From: [Zimmermannella] alba NBRC 15616
GTDB taxonomy: Bacteria > Actinomycetota > Actinomycetes > Actinomycetales > Microbacteriaceae
Length of the DNA stretch: 41,376 nucleotides
NCBI RefSeq assembly: GCF_001570905.1
Contig: NZ_BCSO01000015.1
Location: 1 to 41,376, forward strand
Direction of reading: 5' to 3'
The notes beneath the pieces are model-generated. The model ran no database searches. It was not told the DNA's origin and worked only from the letters and a program-made list of their open reading frames with translations. Below, one piece after another: positions 41,167 to 41,376 of this stretch. Every line of letters starts with the position of its first letter. Positions within the stretch are counted from its first letter, which is position 1. The translations under genes were made by a program, and so were the position numbers.

Positions 41167-41241
41167 TGTGCAGTAATGGCAGTATTTGGGGCTTCAAGGC
41201 GCACCACGCCTTGAAGCCCCAAATACTGCCATTTATGCACA
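41167..41241. repeat. 75-nt intergenic palindrome (element C)
   Basis: Two 35-nt arms pair at 33 positions around the loop CACCA. It is the least degenerate of the A/B/C type. It lies 4 nt after the stop of the RNase H-like gene and 66 nt upstream of the DUF559 gene start. Confidence 0.93.
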
Positions 41242-41245
41242 CCGC

Positions 41246-41376
41246 TCAAGAGGCGCCGCCGAAGGCGAAGGTGTGGGCGGCCTCGTTGAGGGGGTGGCCG
41301 CGGTGCGCGCGCACGTGCTCGAGGCGCACGCGGATGTTGCTGCGGCGCGGGCCTCCGCGTGGGCCTCGAGCACCGC
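41246..41376 (-). CDS. C-terminus of an RNase H-like protein (partial)
   Basis: Only the last 42 codons lie in the window, ending SNIRVRLEHVRAHRGHPLNE then AAHTFAFGGAS and TGA. The segment V-x-H-V-x-A-H-x-G-H-P-L-N-E matches the last active-site region of ribonuclease HI-type domains (VKGHxGHxxNExAD), although the final Asp is replaced here by His. The rest of the gene is beyond the right edge, so the full domain set is unknown. Confidence 0.5.
   Translation of the reverse strand, partial: GARGPRGGPRRSNIRVRLEHVRAHRGHPLNEAAHTFAFGGAS

Noticed and set aside
7941-41241. The palindromes as a CRISPR array
   Set aside because: They are single, far apart, of different sequence and are not separated by spacers.

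Overview
The window is high-GC actinobacterial chromosome. Shadow open frames run opposite most genes, GTG starts are common, many neighbouring genes overlap by 4 nt (ATGA/GTGA), the arsenate reductases resemble the mycothiol-linked type, CtaG is fused to CopD, and GGTGGTCTCGATAC-type intergenic repeats are present. Together these suggest a Microbacteriaceae-like organism. The species cannot be named from the sequence alone.

Layout. 1-2.3 kb: a short cation-transporter-like protein and a UMF1/Atg22-type permease. 2.3-3.9 kb: a frameshifted WXG-like protein with a Ser/Gly linker and a DUF6973-like C-terminus, coupled to a lipoprotein gene (possible secreted effector and partner). 4-8 kb: a copper operon read leftward (csoR-copZ-copA-CDF exporter) behind a perfect palindromic CsoR-type operator. 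8-19.4 kb: a methyltransferase, a luciferase-like monooxygenase, a Nudix hydrolase, a ferritin-like/VIT1 metal transporter, dcd, tRNA-Gly(CCC), a small membrane protein, an acetyltransferase, YceI, a PIF1-like helicase and a CopD-CtaG fusion. 19.6-24.4 kb: HU, then arsR divergent from acr3-arsC-flavoprotein, a riboflavin synthase broken by three frameshifts, and a second arsC. 24.6-30 kb: a zinc-homeostasis block read leftward (znuA, znuC, two permeases, zur, then L28 and Cys-free L33 and S14). 30-34 kb: branched-chain 2-oxoacid dehydrogenase E1alpha-E1beta-E2. 34-36 kb: a WXG100-like protein coupled to a hydrolase with a WXG-like N-terminus. 36-41.4 kb: a tyrosine phosphatase, purB, two membrane proteins, panD, a VOC fragment, a DUF559 nuclease-like protein and the C-terminus of an RNase H-like protein.

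Metal and metalloid homeostasis is the main theme: copper, zinc, arsenic, possibly iron/manganese, and CDF exporters.

The most unusual signal is a set of eight intergenic palindromes, each 70-75 nt and palindromic over its whole length (7941, 9737, 9828, 12831, 14846, 24404, 40139, 41167). Several lie a few bases after a stop codon, three of them after exactly 9 nt. Two copies identical at 73 of 75 positions bracket the DUF559 nuclease-like gene. This could be a mobile or mobilised palindromic repeat with an associated nuclease, or a class of 3'-end hairpins; the sequence alone does not decide.
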